A DNA stretch of 38,141 nt from Gammaproteobacteria bacterium (GTDB taxonomy: Bacteria; Pseudomonadota; Gammaproteobacteria; SZUA-229), in contig JADGFA010000040.1 in assembly GCA_016744065.1 (NCBI GenBank), positions 1 through 38,141 of the forward strand, in the 5' to 3' direction. Both the position numbers and the translations under genes were made by a program. Each line of letters starts with the position of its first letter. The first letter of the stretch is position 1. The notes under the pieces were generated by a model that saw nothing but the letters and a program-made list of their open reading frames with translations, did no database searches and had not been told where the DNA came from. This document shows positions 1 to 10,900 of this stretch, piece after piece.

Positions 1-162
1 TTCAAATGTGAATAGTATTTAGTCATGTTATACCTCTATTATCCAGATAATTTATGACGCCTAGGATATAGTGGTGCACTTGATTTTTGAATATGGGATA
101 TTAAACCTGTTATAAGAAATCAGATAAGACCTGAATCAGACTCTAGAGTCGCTCAGCCTACC

Positions 163-1296
163 GTGCACATAAAACAGGTAAATATTAATTCGTCTGCTAA
201 TAAAGCGATGAAGCCACGTTCTGTAAACAATAGCAAGATTACTCAAAAACAAAAATCTGACTCATTAATAACAAATAAGCCGACTATTAATAAAAATAAA
301 ATTAACAAAAGAATTTTAGTACCACTTGTCAATAAATCACCAGTTTCATCACCTGTTAATCGCAGCTCGACTAAACTAAAAAAAGCATATAAAACCCCTG
401 TTATTTTTAGTGTGAATACGCCTGATTCTGCTGTTAAGACAAACGCGATTTTGCCTCCAATAAAATCTGGGGCTGGCTTTGTACCTGTTAGTAATATTAA
501 CGCTGAATCAATAAGCAATATAGTTGAAATAGAAAAACCAAGATACACCGGTATGGATGACATAATAAAAGAGGCTTTCATCTACAAATCAGAGTTTGAT
601 ACTGCAATAGAAGGCATGTTTAGACCTGTCATGATAAAAATAAGTAATTATGGATCACGTATGGGTAATTCGTGGTATAAGTCGAACGACTCCTATATAG
701 ACTTTGATGGTGCCTTCGGTTTGTCAAAGCGTATTTTTTCTATTCCTCCTTTTAACGCTGCACCTTATAGTTATTATGTAAATAATGTTTATTCTCAACC
801 ATTTGTTGAGCATACTGGAATAGGCTTGTTTTGGACTTTAGCAACGAGTGAGGTTGAGGTGAAGGGGCACTGCGCTGCAAGCAGTCGATGTGATGGTGCT
901 GCTGATGGAGCGGCTCCAGATATACGTGTGGCCAATAATATGGGTATATATGTCATACCAGATATTGTTGTAAGAAATGGGTCAATATCATTTTCTACGA
1001 TAGACACTGAGTTAATTTTTGGGTTTGATGACAGGAATACAAATTCAGCATGCAACGCGATTGGCAATGATTTTAATTGCTCATTATTAAGAAACTACGA
1101 AAATATAATTAAAAATAAGGTAGAACTTGAGTTAAGAAATACATTTGGGCAAAACAAAATAAAAGATGCAGTAGCGAGTAATATGCGATATATACTCGAT
1201 CAGAAAGGAATAAAAGAAGTAACCAGTGTTGAAGTTTCTGGTGACAGGCTTATTATTAAGTATCGTATTAAAAATGGGCAAATGGCTATGCTATAG
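163..1296 (+). CDS. Unknown protein, paralogue of the next gene; probably 5'-truncated
   Basis: Not a family I can name. From about residue 80 to the end it aligns with the C-terminal half of the protein at 1616-3169: both have TPVIF, GFVP, YTGxDDxIKE, NYGSRxGNSWYKxNDS, RNGSISFS, two short Cys pairs (HCAASSRC and ACNAIGNDFNC here) and a GQMA C-terminus. The first ~80 residues are a Lys/Asn/Ser/Pro-rich linker. Unlike its paralogue it has no signal peptide and no Cys-rich N-terminal domain. The only early start is a GTG at 163 without a convincing ribosome site. The frame is open back to about 91, and the upstream codons (DIKPVIRNQIRPES) resemble the paralogue's linker (GIKQGVIQQPERRS). I infer loss of the 5' end after tandem duplication; a very divergent complete gene is the alternative. 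Confidence 0.6.
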   Translation: MHIKQVNINSSANKAMKPRSVNNSKITQKQKSDSLITNKPTINKNKINKRILVPLVNKSPVSSPVNRSSTKLKKAYKTPVIFSVNTPDSAVKTNAILPPIKSGAGFVPVSNINAESISNIVEIEKPRYTGMDDIIKEAFIYKSEFDTAIEGMFRPVMIKISNYGSRMGNSWYKSNDSYIDFDGAFGLSKRIFSIPPFNAAPYSYYVNNVYSQPFVEHTGIGLFWTLATSEVEVKGHCAASSRCDGAADGAAPDIRVANNMGIYVIPDIVVRNGSISFSTIDTELIFGFDDRNTNSACNAIGNDFNCSLLRNYENIIKNKVELELRNTFGQNKIKDAVASNMRYILDQKGIKEVTSVEVSGDRLIIKYRIKNGQMAML

Positions 1297-1615
1297 TCCA
1301 GTTAATATTAAATTGTCCTGGCTCTAACGCCTCGTAGAGGAGGCGGTAGCTATAGGTAATATAGTAAAGCAGCACACACTCGTGAGCTGCTTTTTTTATG
1401 TCAAAATATTTAATTATAAATATTACTTTGGCAGGTATTTACCTGTGAATAACCTTCAGCCATCATGTTGGCATCTTGAAATAATCATTTAAAAGTGTGA
1501 CGTATTCCTGATTCTGCAATATCCCATCTATAAGAACCAGTTAGTATTGAACGGCAGTGTCTTTATATTCGACCCAACATCAACTCCTATTAATTAAAAA
1601 CTTAAAGGCATAGCA
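1297..1615. other. Intergenic region between the two paralogues
   Basis: No coding sequence seen. It holds the terminator at 1366-1397 and, further on, an AT-rich stretch that probably carries the promoter of the gene at 1616. No clear -35/-10 pair could be singled out. Confidence 0.5.
1366..1397 (+). terminator. Rho-independent terminator
   Basis: Arms AAAGCAGC (1366-1373) and GCTGCTTT (1386-1393) are perfectly complementary around a 12-nt loop, and the T run continues to 1397. It lies 70 bp after the first paralogue and separates its transcription from the next gene. Confidence 0.85.
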
Positions 1616-3169
1616 ATGAAAAGATCAAATAGATTAACATATAGTAATAAACATCGGATTTCTATCTTAACCGCAGCATTATTAACAGTCATGGGTGGTA
1701 GTGATTTAGCGATAGCAGCACCTTCCGCATGGAGCTGCAGTGCATGGGTGACCGATACAACAAATTCCTGCGTTGAAACACAAAAATGCACACGTACCCT
1801 CTGCGATGCAAAAGGTAAGCTTGATAACTGTAGAATCGAAACTAAAACATCGACAGCGACAAAAGCCAATTGTACGCCACCTAAAGCCAAACCACGTGCC
1901 AGTATATTAAAACAGGGGTTTGCCTCACAGGGTGTAATGATGAATGCACCCTCTAAAAAACCTGTTTTAACCAAACCTGCTACCGGTGCTTATATTAATA
2001 AAAGGCCTGATACAGTAAATAAACAGCCGGGTATTAAGCAAGGTGTTATTCAACAGCCAGAGCGTAGATCAGTAACTAGAGCTTCGTCTACTACAAAAAA
2101 ATTACAGTCAACGAGTAAGAAAAGAGTTGCTTTTCCAGATGCTAAACGCATAAAGACAACGAAGCCTGCTACACGATCGTTGCAGGCACCTACATCGAAG
2201 ACTGTGCCAGCTATCTCTTCTTTAAAAGCAGGTGCACGTTCAGATAAAGGTATTAAAACGCCTGTTATTTTTCCAAAAGGCGTGCGAGGTACTGGCGTAA
2301 AAAATAATTCTGGCGTAAAAAAACGTTCGCTATTGGGTGGTACAGGTTTTGTGCCTGCTCAAAGTGTCAATGCTGCTAGCTCAAGTAATAATATAGGTCA
2401 TTCTATTTCAGGGGCAGAATATACAGGTACAGACGATCTTATTAAGGAAATTGATATCCCCTTTGCCTTTTTTGCAAATGAGATGCAGTCTGCATTTCAG
2501 GGCACTAAAGTGCATCTTAATAACTATGGGTCAAGACACGGTAATTCATGGTACAAAGGAAATGACTCGTTTGTCGAGTTGCCTGCAACATTGGGTGGCG
2601 TTAAAAAACAGTTTTCCTTTCCAGTAAAAAATGCATTCCCATTCAGGTATTACATGAATAATGTCAATTTGTCGTCTGTACAGGTTAATACTTCACAAAA
2701 TAAACTGGCAATTGAATTAAACTTTGAAAGCAGTGGTAAAGAAATAAAAGGCCGATGCTCAAATAGCGTGAAATGTGTTCTTGGTTCAGACCTTTCTGCA
2801 CCTGATGTACAGATGAACAATGCTAAGGCATCGGTTTATCTGACGCCAGCAGTAAGAAATGGCTCGATTTCGTTCTCCCAGGTAACGTCTAATTTTACTG
2901 CTGATATACAGGCACAAGGCGCATGTGACGTGATTGGAATCAGTTACGTGTGTAATGCATTAACCGGTTATAAGAGTGAGATTAAAAACGCTGCAAAGCA
3001 GGCAATTCAAAATGCGGTTGATAGTGATTCAATAAGAAATGAAATAGCAGAAAAAATGCGTTTGAAGCTGGTTTCTTATGGGATTAAAGATGTTGTTAGT
3101 GTAGAGGTGTTGAGTAATATTCTTGTTATCAAGCACCGTGTTCGACAGGGTCAAATGGCTGTTAAATAA
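1616..3169 (+). CDS. Exported protein of unknown function with Cys-rich N-terminal and conserved C-terminal domain
   Basis: 517 residues. Start ATG follows AAAGG at a normal distance. A signal peptide covers about residues 1-35: basic start, hydrophobic core ISILTAALLTVMGG, likely cleavage after AIA. Residues 36-85 form a small Cys-rich domain (WSCSAW, CVETQKC, LCDAK, DNCR, NCTPP) that looks disulfide-bonded. Residues 90-260 are a low-complexity Lys/Thr/Ser/Pro linker. Residues 265-517 form the domain shared with the preceding gene, including YTGTDDLIKE, NNYGSRHGNSWYKGNDS, RNGSISFS and the Cys pairs RCSNSVKC and ACDVIGISYVC. The architecture suggests a periplasmic or cell-surface protein. It is flanked by terminators, so it is probably its own transcription unit. 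Function unknown. Confidence 0.85.
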   Translation: MKRSNRLTYSNKHRISILTAALLTVMGGSDLAIAAPSAWSCSAWVTDTTNSCVETQKCTRTLCDAKGKLDNCRIETKTSTATKANCTPPKAKPRASILKQGFASQGVMMNAPSKKPVLTKPATGAYINKRPDTVNKQPGIKQGVIQQPERRSVTRASSTTKKLQSTSKKRVAFPDAKRIKTTKPATRSLQAPTSKTVPAISSLKAGARSDKGIKTPVIFPKGVRGTGVKNNSGVKKRSLLGGTGFVPAQSVNAASSSNNIGHSISGAEYTGTDDLIKEIDIPFAFFANEMQSAFQGTKVHLNNYGSRHGNSWYKGNDSFVELPATLGGVKKQFSFPVKNAFPFRYYMNNVNLSSVQVNTSQNKLAIELNFESSGKEIKGRCSNSVKCVLGSDLSAPDVQMNNAKASVYLTPAVRNGSISFSQVTSNFTADIQAQGACDVIGISYVCNALTGYKSEIKNAAKQAIQNAVDSDSIRNEIAEKMRLKLVSYGIKDVVSVEVLSNILVIKHRVRQGQMAVK

Positions 3170-3196
3170 CATTACTGTTGTTTGAAATAGCCAATC

Positions 3197-3226
3197 ATCC
3201 GCTTGTCATTCTGACAGGCGGATTTT
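3197..3226 (+). terminator. Rho-independent terminator
   Basis: A 12-bp stem, ATCCGCTTGTCA (3197-3208) with TGACAGGCGGAT (3212-3223), one G-T pair, loop TTC, followed by a short T run. It lies 28 bp downstream of the stop at 3169. Confidence 0.8.
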
Positions 3227-3411
3227 GTAGTTTTATGTAAAGTGCATACATTTAGTCTATTTCAATTTTTATAAATTAATATGAACCACTTCTGCCTGCC
3301 TTACGACTCATTATTGAGTTAAATATATAGAACCATGGTGAGATTTATTATTTCATTGTGGTAAGTCAATTACTGGCCGGGCAATACGGGCTTAATGCAG
3401 GGATATAAGAC

Positions 3412-5937
3412 ATGATGAAAAGTAATAAATTAAACAAACCGCTAATACTGTTACTCATTACATTAGTATTAGCATCTTGCGGTGGTGGCAGTGATGATAC
3501 TTCCCCTAAAGACAATTCAAACGAATCAAATCTTGAGTTTGTTGCAAAAGCACAGGCCATATCTTTTAATAGTGTTGAGTTATACGAAGGCTATGTAAGC
3601 CTGGATGACGTAAATAGAGCGGGCTTAAATGTTCAGAATCTGGAGTCAGGTCAGCTTATCTCAATAGAGATAGGATTTGAACTGCTGGGTGATCTTGATG
3701 ATTATTCACTAACTGTTCAATTGGTTCCTGAGAATATTTTAAATAATCTGGGGCAGGGGGATACCCTGGGTGAACTAACCGATGGCAAGGCGACAACATT
3801 AAAACTTGATGGCGTAGAGACACTGGGTAGTGTTTATATTGATAAAATTCAATCTGGCCAGATGAATGCAATTGTTCAGGCCAAATTACCGGTTCTGGAA
3901 GAGGGGCAGGAATATAAAATTGTAGTTACACCATCACTTTATTACCTGTCATCAGGTAAATATTTTTCTGAGGCTGACGCTAATATTGTCCCTCTATATA
4001 TTGATGACAGAATGGTTGTTATCAATAAATTAGATAAGGTTAAGGTGGAGATAGTGAATTTGCCTGAGCTGGAAGAGGATAATGAATTTACACGCCTTGA
4101 GCAGGGTGGAAAGTTTGATACCGAAGGTTATGCAATTGATCCTGTATTTCAAACATCAATTAAACTGGATGTTACCACCTTTAATAAATCTGAAGAAGTA
4201 TCGCTATTATTAACATGGGCACATCCTGTATCTGGGCTTTCATTACCTGTTGGTCTGTTAAGTTCGGATGCTAATGGCAATCCTGTTATTAGTGATAATG
4301 CGCGATTTACCATTCGGCCAGGAGATGCAACATTTGTTACTCTCCCTGTTGTTGCTTATGCCCCTGTGAAAACGCAGGTTGAGTTATTAAAGCAGGCAAT
4401 AAACATTAAAGATATTGCAGATCAAAATGCAGTTAATGGTGAGTTTAGTCTGGAGGTATTTTACGACGATGCAGGTACGGATGTTAGTGCAGGTAGTGCA
4501 TACAGCCTTACACTCCCTCTTGTCAGTCAGAATAATAGAGTTATTGCTAATGACGTAAATGAAGTCATTGGTTTTAGTGCATTGAGAGCAGGTGAGTCGA
4601 GCACTGCCTGTTTATTTGCGCCAGTCGATATTGATAGTGGTCAGTTTAATGTAAACAGCACACCAGAAATATTGGCTTCAAACTGTACCGTAACGCCCGA
4701 TGATAATTCCCTGTGGCGTTATGATGTGGCAAGTAAACATTATATTAATAAAGCAACGGACTTTGAAGGTAATAATTATTGCATAACCGCATTTGGGCTA
4801 GGGATTCTTCCAGATTCTTATCATCTTGAAATTTGTCGCTTTGATGACCAGAGTAATACAGCGATAGTGGCGCAGCGCTTTATCCTCGAAGAAGAAAAAA
4901 TCAGATTGCAGCAATTTCCTGCTTATCTTGATGTTGTCTTTTCTGCGGCGCTCAACAAAGCAGTACAGTTAGAATATGATGTTGCATTTGCTGACAACTT
5001 TTCCACATTTTCTATCAATTCTGATGGAAGAATCTTTTACGCAGCAAACTTTGTCGACAGAATCTGGGGGGATAAGGACAGTGCGGCGGTCACACTTTCG
5101 TATGGTGGTGAAAGCTTTGCTGACTACCTGCCTGTTATCGGTACAACGACACAGGGGCATGCAACTTTCACTGCCTCTCTTTTAGGAAAAAGTGCAGATA
5201 TATTTGATGCACGGTTTGCTATTAAAAAACATTTGCCAAAGAAAATTTCGATTACGGGTAATAACTCTCCTGATGTTGAGGTAGAAAATGGTGCAAAGCT
5301 GGATATTGATGTTATTGGCGGTTTTAGTGCGGTTCATCTCGGTGGTCTGACTAAAAGCACTATTACAGAAACATACTCAAGCAGTGATGTTACCAGTGTC
5401 ATATTTGCTAATGTTCCTGATATTGCAACTATCAATAAAAAAATACCTGTCACTACGATGGATGTTGGTTTTCTGGATATAAGGTTTACAGTTATTGTTG
5501 TTCCCATACAGATTAAAGGCGGCATTAAGGGTGATGTGGGTTTTGATGTGAAGCTGAGTACACCTGGCCTTGGTCTTGATGTGGCTGTTATTGATACCTT
5601 TAAACTAAGTGGGTATTTAAAAGCAACAGCTGACTTATTACTTGCCTCAGCAACGCTGGATGCAACCATTGATGTATTAGATCAAAACATCACCTTTATT
5701 ACAAAAGGTGGATTTGTACCTGAAGTTCTTCCAGCAACAAACATTCTTTTTAACTTCGATAGCTCAATGACAATGTCATTGAAATTATTAAAAGGTACGG
5801 TGACGGCTGAGTATGAATATGATTACTGGTTAGACTCCGGTGAAGGTGAATATGTTATTTATGAGTCGGATTATCTTTTTAATGATTCATGGGTTATTTA
5901 TGATGAGTCAGTAAGTGCAGCAGGCGTAACTTACTAA
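3412..5937 (+). CDS. Large putative outer-membrane lipoprotein, function unknown
   Basis: 841 residues. The N-terminus is a lipoprotein signal: basic residues, the core LILLLITLVLASC and lipobox LASC with the acylated Cys at 23. It is followed by GGGSDD, with no Asp at +2, which by the usual rule favours the outer membrane. The remainder is mostly beta-strand-like, acidic and rich in V/D/S/T, without other membrane spans. Residues 680-790 have long alternating hydrophobic strands (for example TMDVGFLDIRFTVIVVPIQI). The C-terminus is Tyr-rich. The next gene starts 45 bp after its stop, with no terminator between, so the two are probably cotranscribed and may act together. I do not recognise the family. 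Confidence 0.85.
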   Translation: MMKSNKLNKPLILLLITLVLASCGGGSDDTSPKDNSNESNLEFVAKAQAISFNSVELYEGYVSLDDVNRAGLNVQNLESGQLISIEIGFELLGDLDDYSLTVQLVPENILNNLGQGDTLGELTDGKATTLKLDGVETLGSVYIDKIQSGQMNAIVQAKLPVLEEGQEYKIVVTPSLYYLSSGKYFSEADANIVPLYIDDRMVVINKLDKVKVEIVNLPELEEDNEFTRLEQGGKFDTEGYAIDPVFQTSIKLDVTTFNKSEEVSLLLTWAHPVSGLSLPVGLLSSDANGNPVISDNARFTIRPGDATFVTLPVVAYAPVKTQVELLKQAINIKDIADQNAVNGEFSLEVFYDDAGTDVSAGSAYSLTLPLVSQNNRVIANDVNEVIGFSALRAGESSTACLFAPVDIDSGQFNVNSTPEILASNCTVTPDDNSLWRYDVASKHYINKATDFEGNNYCITAFGLGILPDSYHLEICRFDDQSNTAIVAQRFILEEEKIRLQQFPAYLDVVFSAALNKAVQLEYDVAFADNFSTFSINSDGRIFYAANFVDRIWGDKDSAAVTLSYGGESFADYLPVIGTTTQGHATFTASLLGKSADIFDARFAIKKHLPKKISITGNNSPDVEVENGAKLDIDVIGGFSAVHLGGLTKSTITETYSSSDVTSVIFANVPDIATINKKIPVTTMDVGFLDIRFTVIVVPIQIKGGIKGDVGFDVKLSTPGLGLDVAVIDTFKLSGYLKATADLLLASATLDATIDVLDQNITFITKGGFVPEVLPATNILFNFDSSMTMSLKLLKGTVTAEYEYDYWLDSGEGEYVIYESDYLFNDSWVIYDESVSAAGVTY

Positions 5938-5982
5938 GAAAAAACTAATTCATCTATTTATAAATACATTTTGGATATTATT

Positions 5983-7773
5983 ATGAAAACAACACTAAAA
6001 AACACCTTTAGAATTTTTCCTCTGCTTATTGCTACACTGTCTGCTAATGCAGGCATGCAAACAGACTCTGTAAATAAAAATACGTTATGCTATTCGGCTT
6101 ATCATCTAGAGCAAGACCTTAATTTACGAGTTAACTTTGGTGAGAGTGTTGAACAGCAAAAAACTAAAGTTGATGTCGATCTTCATGTACGGGAAATAGC
6201 TGTAACTAATAACATGTACTCAAATGTTTCGAAACTGACTTCTGGTAGAGCAGGGTTACGCTCTTATCTATTTCTGGTTAGCCCTAATAGCAGTAAAACA
6301 AATGGTGTTGTAATGGACATGAAGTCACGTTATCAGCATCCATTTGTTGTGGTAGTTGACAGAGTAAGTGGCGAATTACTTGATATAAGTTCCACAGTAG
6401 CTGATGAAATAGTTCTCAATGAATATCGATCATTTTACGATATCTTTCAGTACTCCAGGAAAACAGGAGAATACAGGTATCGAAATGGTAATGGTTGGTA
6501 CCAGGCTGTAATAGAAGGTGAGGGCGAATATCGGGTAAAAAAGAATCTTGGTTATGTGGATAACAGTAACGATGCTAACTTACAAATTGAAGAAAGCTAT
6601 CTAGCCATAACAATAGATAAGTCTTTGCAAGAGTGTTTCTACAAAGAGGGCGAGGGTAAAGAAAAATTTAAATCAGTGATGTCGGTTAAAGCCTTTGTGG
6701 ATGCTGATTCTTCATTTACTGTTGAAGCAGACTCTAATCGAGCGCTACCCACTTCACATTATTTTTATTCTTTGACCGGTGATTTCTCAACCTGGCCAGG
6801 CTTTGAAAAAGAAGTGAATGTTATCTCACGCGATAAAGCGCTGGAAAAACTACCCGCTTTTATGGATACGCTGTCACTGATGACAGAGGATGATGACTTA
6901 TTTCTTAAAATGTTGATACAGGAAAAAAATCTCTGGCAGTACCTGTCAGAAAATATCATGGAATATGGACTATCAGATGATCTCAGTAAAAAACTATTCT
7001 GGGCTTTAGATAGAATTGATACTGAGGCGTCTGTTAGTGCGCTGGCAATATTAACCACAAGCCCATTATCTGCACGCGATCATTACCGTGCGGTTCTTGC
7101 ATTAGGTAGCACGAATGCCGCATTTGATCAAAACAGTGTTGATATATTGATTAGCCACTTATCTAATTTTAGCAACCCTGAATATGCACAACCTGAAAAC
7201 CTGACTTTTGTAAGAATGTTAGGTGCAATGGCGAGCCAGAGAAGCATGACGGACCCACAACACAGTGCTGAAATAAAAGATTTTTTATATTCTCAGGTAG
7301 GTAGTTTTGATGATAATACGAATGCAGCGGTTATCGATGCTATTGGCAATCTTAAAGGTACTATCGATGTTGAAGGTGAAAGCATTTTATCGAATCAGTT
7401 ATCTTCTAGCTCTGATGTTGAAAGGTTATCAGCAGCATCTGCATTTAAACGAATTCCGTTTAATTCTGATAATAATGAAATGATGCTAGATAAACTGACT
7501 GCCGAACGTAATTATGAGATTAAGAATGTAATACTTGATGTATTGGCTAAGTCTAATAAATCAGATAATCATGTGAAGCACAAACTTATATCTGTTCTAG
7601 ATAATAATAAACTCAGGCACAGTGCATTAAAAAGCATGAAGCAGATTGGTTATGACTACCAGGGAGAAGAGATACAAGTTTTGGAAAAAACGCTTAGAAA
7701 TGAAAAAAATAGTGCAAACCAACGTTTGTTGGCTTCTATGATATTAAAAAATAGACGCGAACAAGCGAGGTAG
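5983..7773 (+). CDS. Exported protein with beta-rich N-terminal half and HEAT-like helical C-terminal half
   Basis: About 596 residues from ATG 5983, preferred over an in-frame TTG at 5971 because GGAT lies six bases upstream and a signal peptide follows directly (TTLKNTFRIFPLLIATLSANA, cleavage after ANA). Residues 20-280 are predicted largely beta from hydrophobic/polar alternation. From about 300 to the end the sequence is a series of helical pairs such as VSALAILTTSPLSARDHYRA, NAAVIDAIGNL, ERLSAASAFKRIP and LRHSALKSMKQIG, typical of HEAT or armadillo repeats. A beta-sheet region followed by a helical superhelix is the layout of vitellogenin-type lipid-transfer proteins. That comparison is architecture only, not sequence identity. 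It follows the lipoprotein gene closely. Confidence 0.82.
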   Translation: MKTTLKNTFRIFPLLIATLSANAGMQTDSVNKNTLCYSAYHLEQDLNLRVNFGESVEQQKTKVDVDLHVREIAVTNNMYSNVSKLTSGRAGLRSYLFLVSPNSSKTNGVVMDMKSRYQHPFVVVVDRVSGELLDISSTVADEIVLNEYRSFYDIFQYSRKTGEYRYRNGNGWYQAVIEGEGEYRVKKNLGYVDNSNDANLQIEESYLAITIDKSLQECFYKEGEGKEKFKSVMSVKAFVDADSSFTVEADSNRALPTSHYFYSLTGDFSTWPGFEKEVNVISRDKALEKLPAFMDTLSLMTEDDDLFLKMLIQEKNLWQYLSENIMEYGLSDDLSKKLFWALDRIDTEASVSALAILTTSPLSARDHYRAVLALGSTNAAFDQNSVDILISHLSNFSNPEYAQPENLTFVRMLGAMASQRSMTDPQHSAEIKDFLYSQVGSFDDNTNAAVIDAIGNLKGTIDVEGESILSNQLSSSSDVERLSAASAFKRIPFNSDNNEMMLDKLTAERNYEIKNVILDVLAKSNKSDNHVKHKLISVLDNNKLRHSALKSMKQIGYDYQGEEIQVLEKTLRNEKNSANQRLLASMILKNRREQAR

Positions 7774-7843
7774 CTGCAATAATTTATTATGTGTTCTACA
7801 TAATCTTAATAGAAAATAAAAGTGATTAGAATAAATCTGAATA

Positions 7844-7899
7844 ACGATTAGTGACGAATCGTGCATTACCCCTTTTGATGTTTTATGCCGGGTAATGCA
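7844..7899. terminator. Two hairpins between convergent genes
   Basis: ACGATT/AATCGT (7844-7849 and 7857-7862) is followed by the perfect 10-bp pair TGCATTACCC/GGGTAATGCA (7862-7871 and 7890-7899). They sit between genes that converge from both sides and could end transcription from either, though neither has a long T run. Confidence 0.45.
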
Positions 7900-7926
7900 T
7901 GATAAGTTACTTTAGTCATAGAAGGG

Positions 7927-10900
7927 TTAAACAGATTTTAAATTTTTATCTTTAGAAAAGTATATTTCAATATTTCTAAATATAATGTAAAAAACAGGGG
8001 TAAAAATCAGACCAAAAAAAGTAACACCTAACATTCCTGAAAATACGGTTATACCAATCGCCTGACGCATTTCTGAGCCTGCGCCATGACTAAGCACTAA
8101 AGGTAATACTCCCATAATAAATGAAAAAGATGTCATTAGAATAGGCCGTAAGCGAAGGCGTGAAGCCTCGATAGCGGCATCAACAGTTGTATGCCCCTCA
8201 CGCTCCAGAACATGAGCAAATTCAACAATAAGAATTGCATTTTTAGATGCTAAACCAGCAAGCAAAAACAAACTGATCTGGGTGAAAATATTATTATCGC
8301 CCCCAGAAATATACACGCCGATCATAGCGGATAAAATGCTCATAGGAACTATAAGGATAATAGCAACAGGCAAAGCAAGGCTTTCATATTGTGCTGCAAG
8401 TACAAGAAAAACCAGAAAAAGGCAAAGAGGGAATATATATATAGCCGTATTACCCGCTAAAATTTGTTGATAGGTTAATTCTGTCCATTCAAAACCCATA
8501 GTGGAAGGCAGCGTTTCTTCTAATATTTTAGTAATAGCTTGCTGTGCTTGTCCGGAAGAGTAACCAGGTGCTGCACTGCCATTTAAATCGGCTGAGCGAT
8601 AAGCATTATAATGCATGGCTATTTCTGGCCCAAAGGTTTCTTCTACTTTTAAAACTGCACCCAGAGGGATCATTTGACCTTCAATATTCCGCGTTTGCAG
8701 GCGTAAAATATCCTGTGGTGTAGAACGAAACTGTTTATCTGCCTGTGCAATAACCTGATAGGTTCGACCAAACTGATTAAAATCATTAACATATAATGAC
8801 CCGAGATAAATTTGCATAGTACGGAATACTTCGTCAACAGGAATACCTAACTGCACCGCTTTTGTGCGATCAAGATTAGCCAGTAACTGAGGTACATTGA
8901 CATTATAATTAGAGTAAACCTGAGTTAAAGCAGGGTCCTTATAGGCCTTATTTTTAACTTCATTAATAACATCATCTAATGCTTTATATCCCTGATCACC
9001 TTGGTCCTGTATCTGTAGTTTAAATCCACCTGTTGTACCAAGGCCACGTACGGGTGGTGGTGGAAATATGGCAATAAAGGCTTCCTGTATAGCATTATAT
9101 TTTTGTTGTAATCGACCTGCTATTGCATTAGCGCTTAACTCGGGTGTTTGACGCTTATCAAAATCGGCTAAGGTAACAAATACAATGCCTGCACTGGCAG
9201 AGTTAACAAATCCATTAACAGATAAACCAGGAAATTGAACCGCACTAACGACACCTTCTTCAGCCAAAGCGGCATCGGCTATTTTCCGCATCACTTCTTC
9301 TGTACGCTCAAGCGTAGCGCCTGTTGGTAACTGGCCAAAACTAATAAGGTATTGTTTATCCTGTGCGGGAATATAACCAGGTGGAACTAATTTAAAGCTA
9401 TATACTGTAGAAACAACAAGCACACTGAAAATTGTCATCATTATTAGTTTACGTGAAGCAAATAATCGTACTCCCTTAATGTAATTACGTTGACTTTTAT
9501 CGAATGTTTTATTAAATAAATTAAAAAACCAGCCAAACATGTATTGCATGGCTCTGGATAACTTGTCTTTAGGCGCATCAGGTGAACGTAACAGAATTGC
9601 ACATAAGGCAGGGCTTAGTGTTAATGAGTTTAAAGTTGAAATGAATGTAGCTATAACAATCGTTAATGCAAACTGTTTGTAAAACAGGCCGGAAAGACCA
9701 CTGATAAAAGCAATTGGAATGAATACACCTGCAACAACTAAAGAAGTCGCTATAATAGGATTTGTCACTTCTTTCATTGCCTGTATAGTCGCATCGCGTG
9801 GCGTTTTTCCATGGCGAATATTTCGCTCTACATTTTCAACTACAACAATAGCATCATCAACTACAATTCCCACAGCCAGTATTAAACCGAACAATGATAA
9901 TACATTGATTGAAAACCCAAGAAAATACATGAATGCAAAAGTACCTACTATAGAAACAGGTACAGCAAGTAAAGGAATAATTGATGCCCGCCAGGTTTGC
10001 AAAAAGATGATTACTACAAATACAACCAATGCAATGGCTTCTAATAGTGTAATAATGACAGAATTAATTGAGCTACGAACAAAAATAGTTGGATCGTAAA
10101 CAATACTATAATCAACATCTTCAGGGAAATCCTGCTTTAGTTTAATCATAGCTTCTCGTACATTTTCAGAAATATCTAGCGCATTTGCACCAGGTGCAGC
10201 AAAAATGGGAATAGCAACCGCAGGCTGATTATTTAGTAAAGAGCGTAGGCCGTAACTTTGCGCATCTAGTTCAATCCGTGCAACATCACTTAACCTTGTT
10301 ACAGTACCATTTTTATCTCGCTTAATAAGAATTTGTTCAAATTCTTCCACGCTTTGTAAACGTCCCTGTACATTAATAGGTAACTGCAGCTCAACTTTGT
10401 CACTATAAGGCGGGCCGCCAATAACACCAGCAGCAACCTGAATATTTTGCCCTCGAATGGCATTAATAACTTCTGTTGGCGTCATATTTCGTTCTGCAAC
10501 CTTGTCTGGATTTAACCAGATACGCATAGCATAATCACCAGAACCAAATAATCTAACCTGCCCAATGCCTTCAATTTTTGCTAACTGATCACGAACATGT
10601 AAAGTTGCATAGTTACGTAAATAAAGCATATCGTAACGTTCATTAGGTGAACGTAGGTGAACAACCATCGTTAAAGCTGGAGAGCTTTTAGTAACAGTAA
10701 CACCGAGTTGACGTGTGACTTCGGGTAACCTGGGTAATGCCTGTGATACACGATTTTGCACCAGTTGCTGTGACAAATCAGGATCAGAGCCGATGGCGAA
10801 AGTAACCGTCATGGTTAATTTTCCATCTGTCGATGCTAATGAATTCATGTAGAGCATATTCTCTACACCATTAATTTGCTCTTCCAAAGGTGTAGCAATT

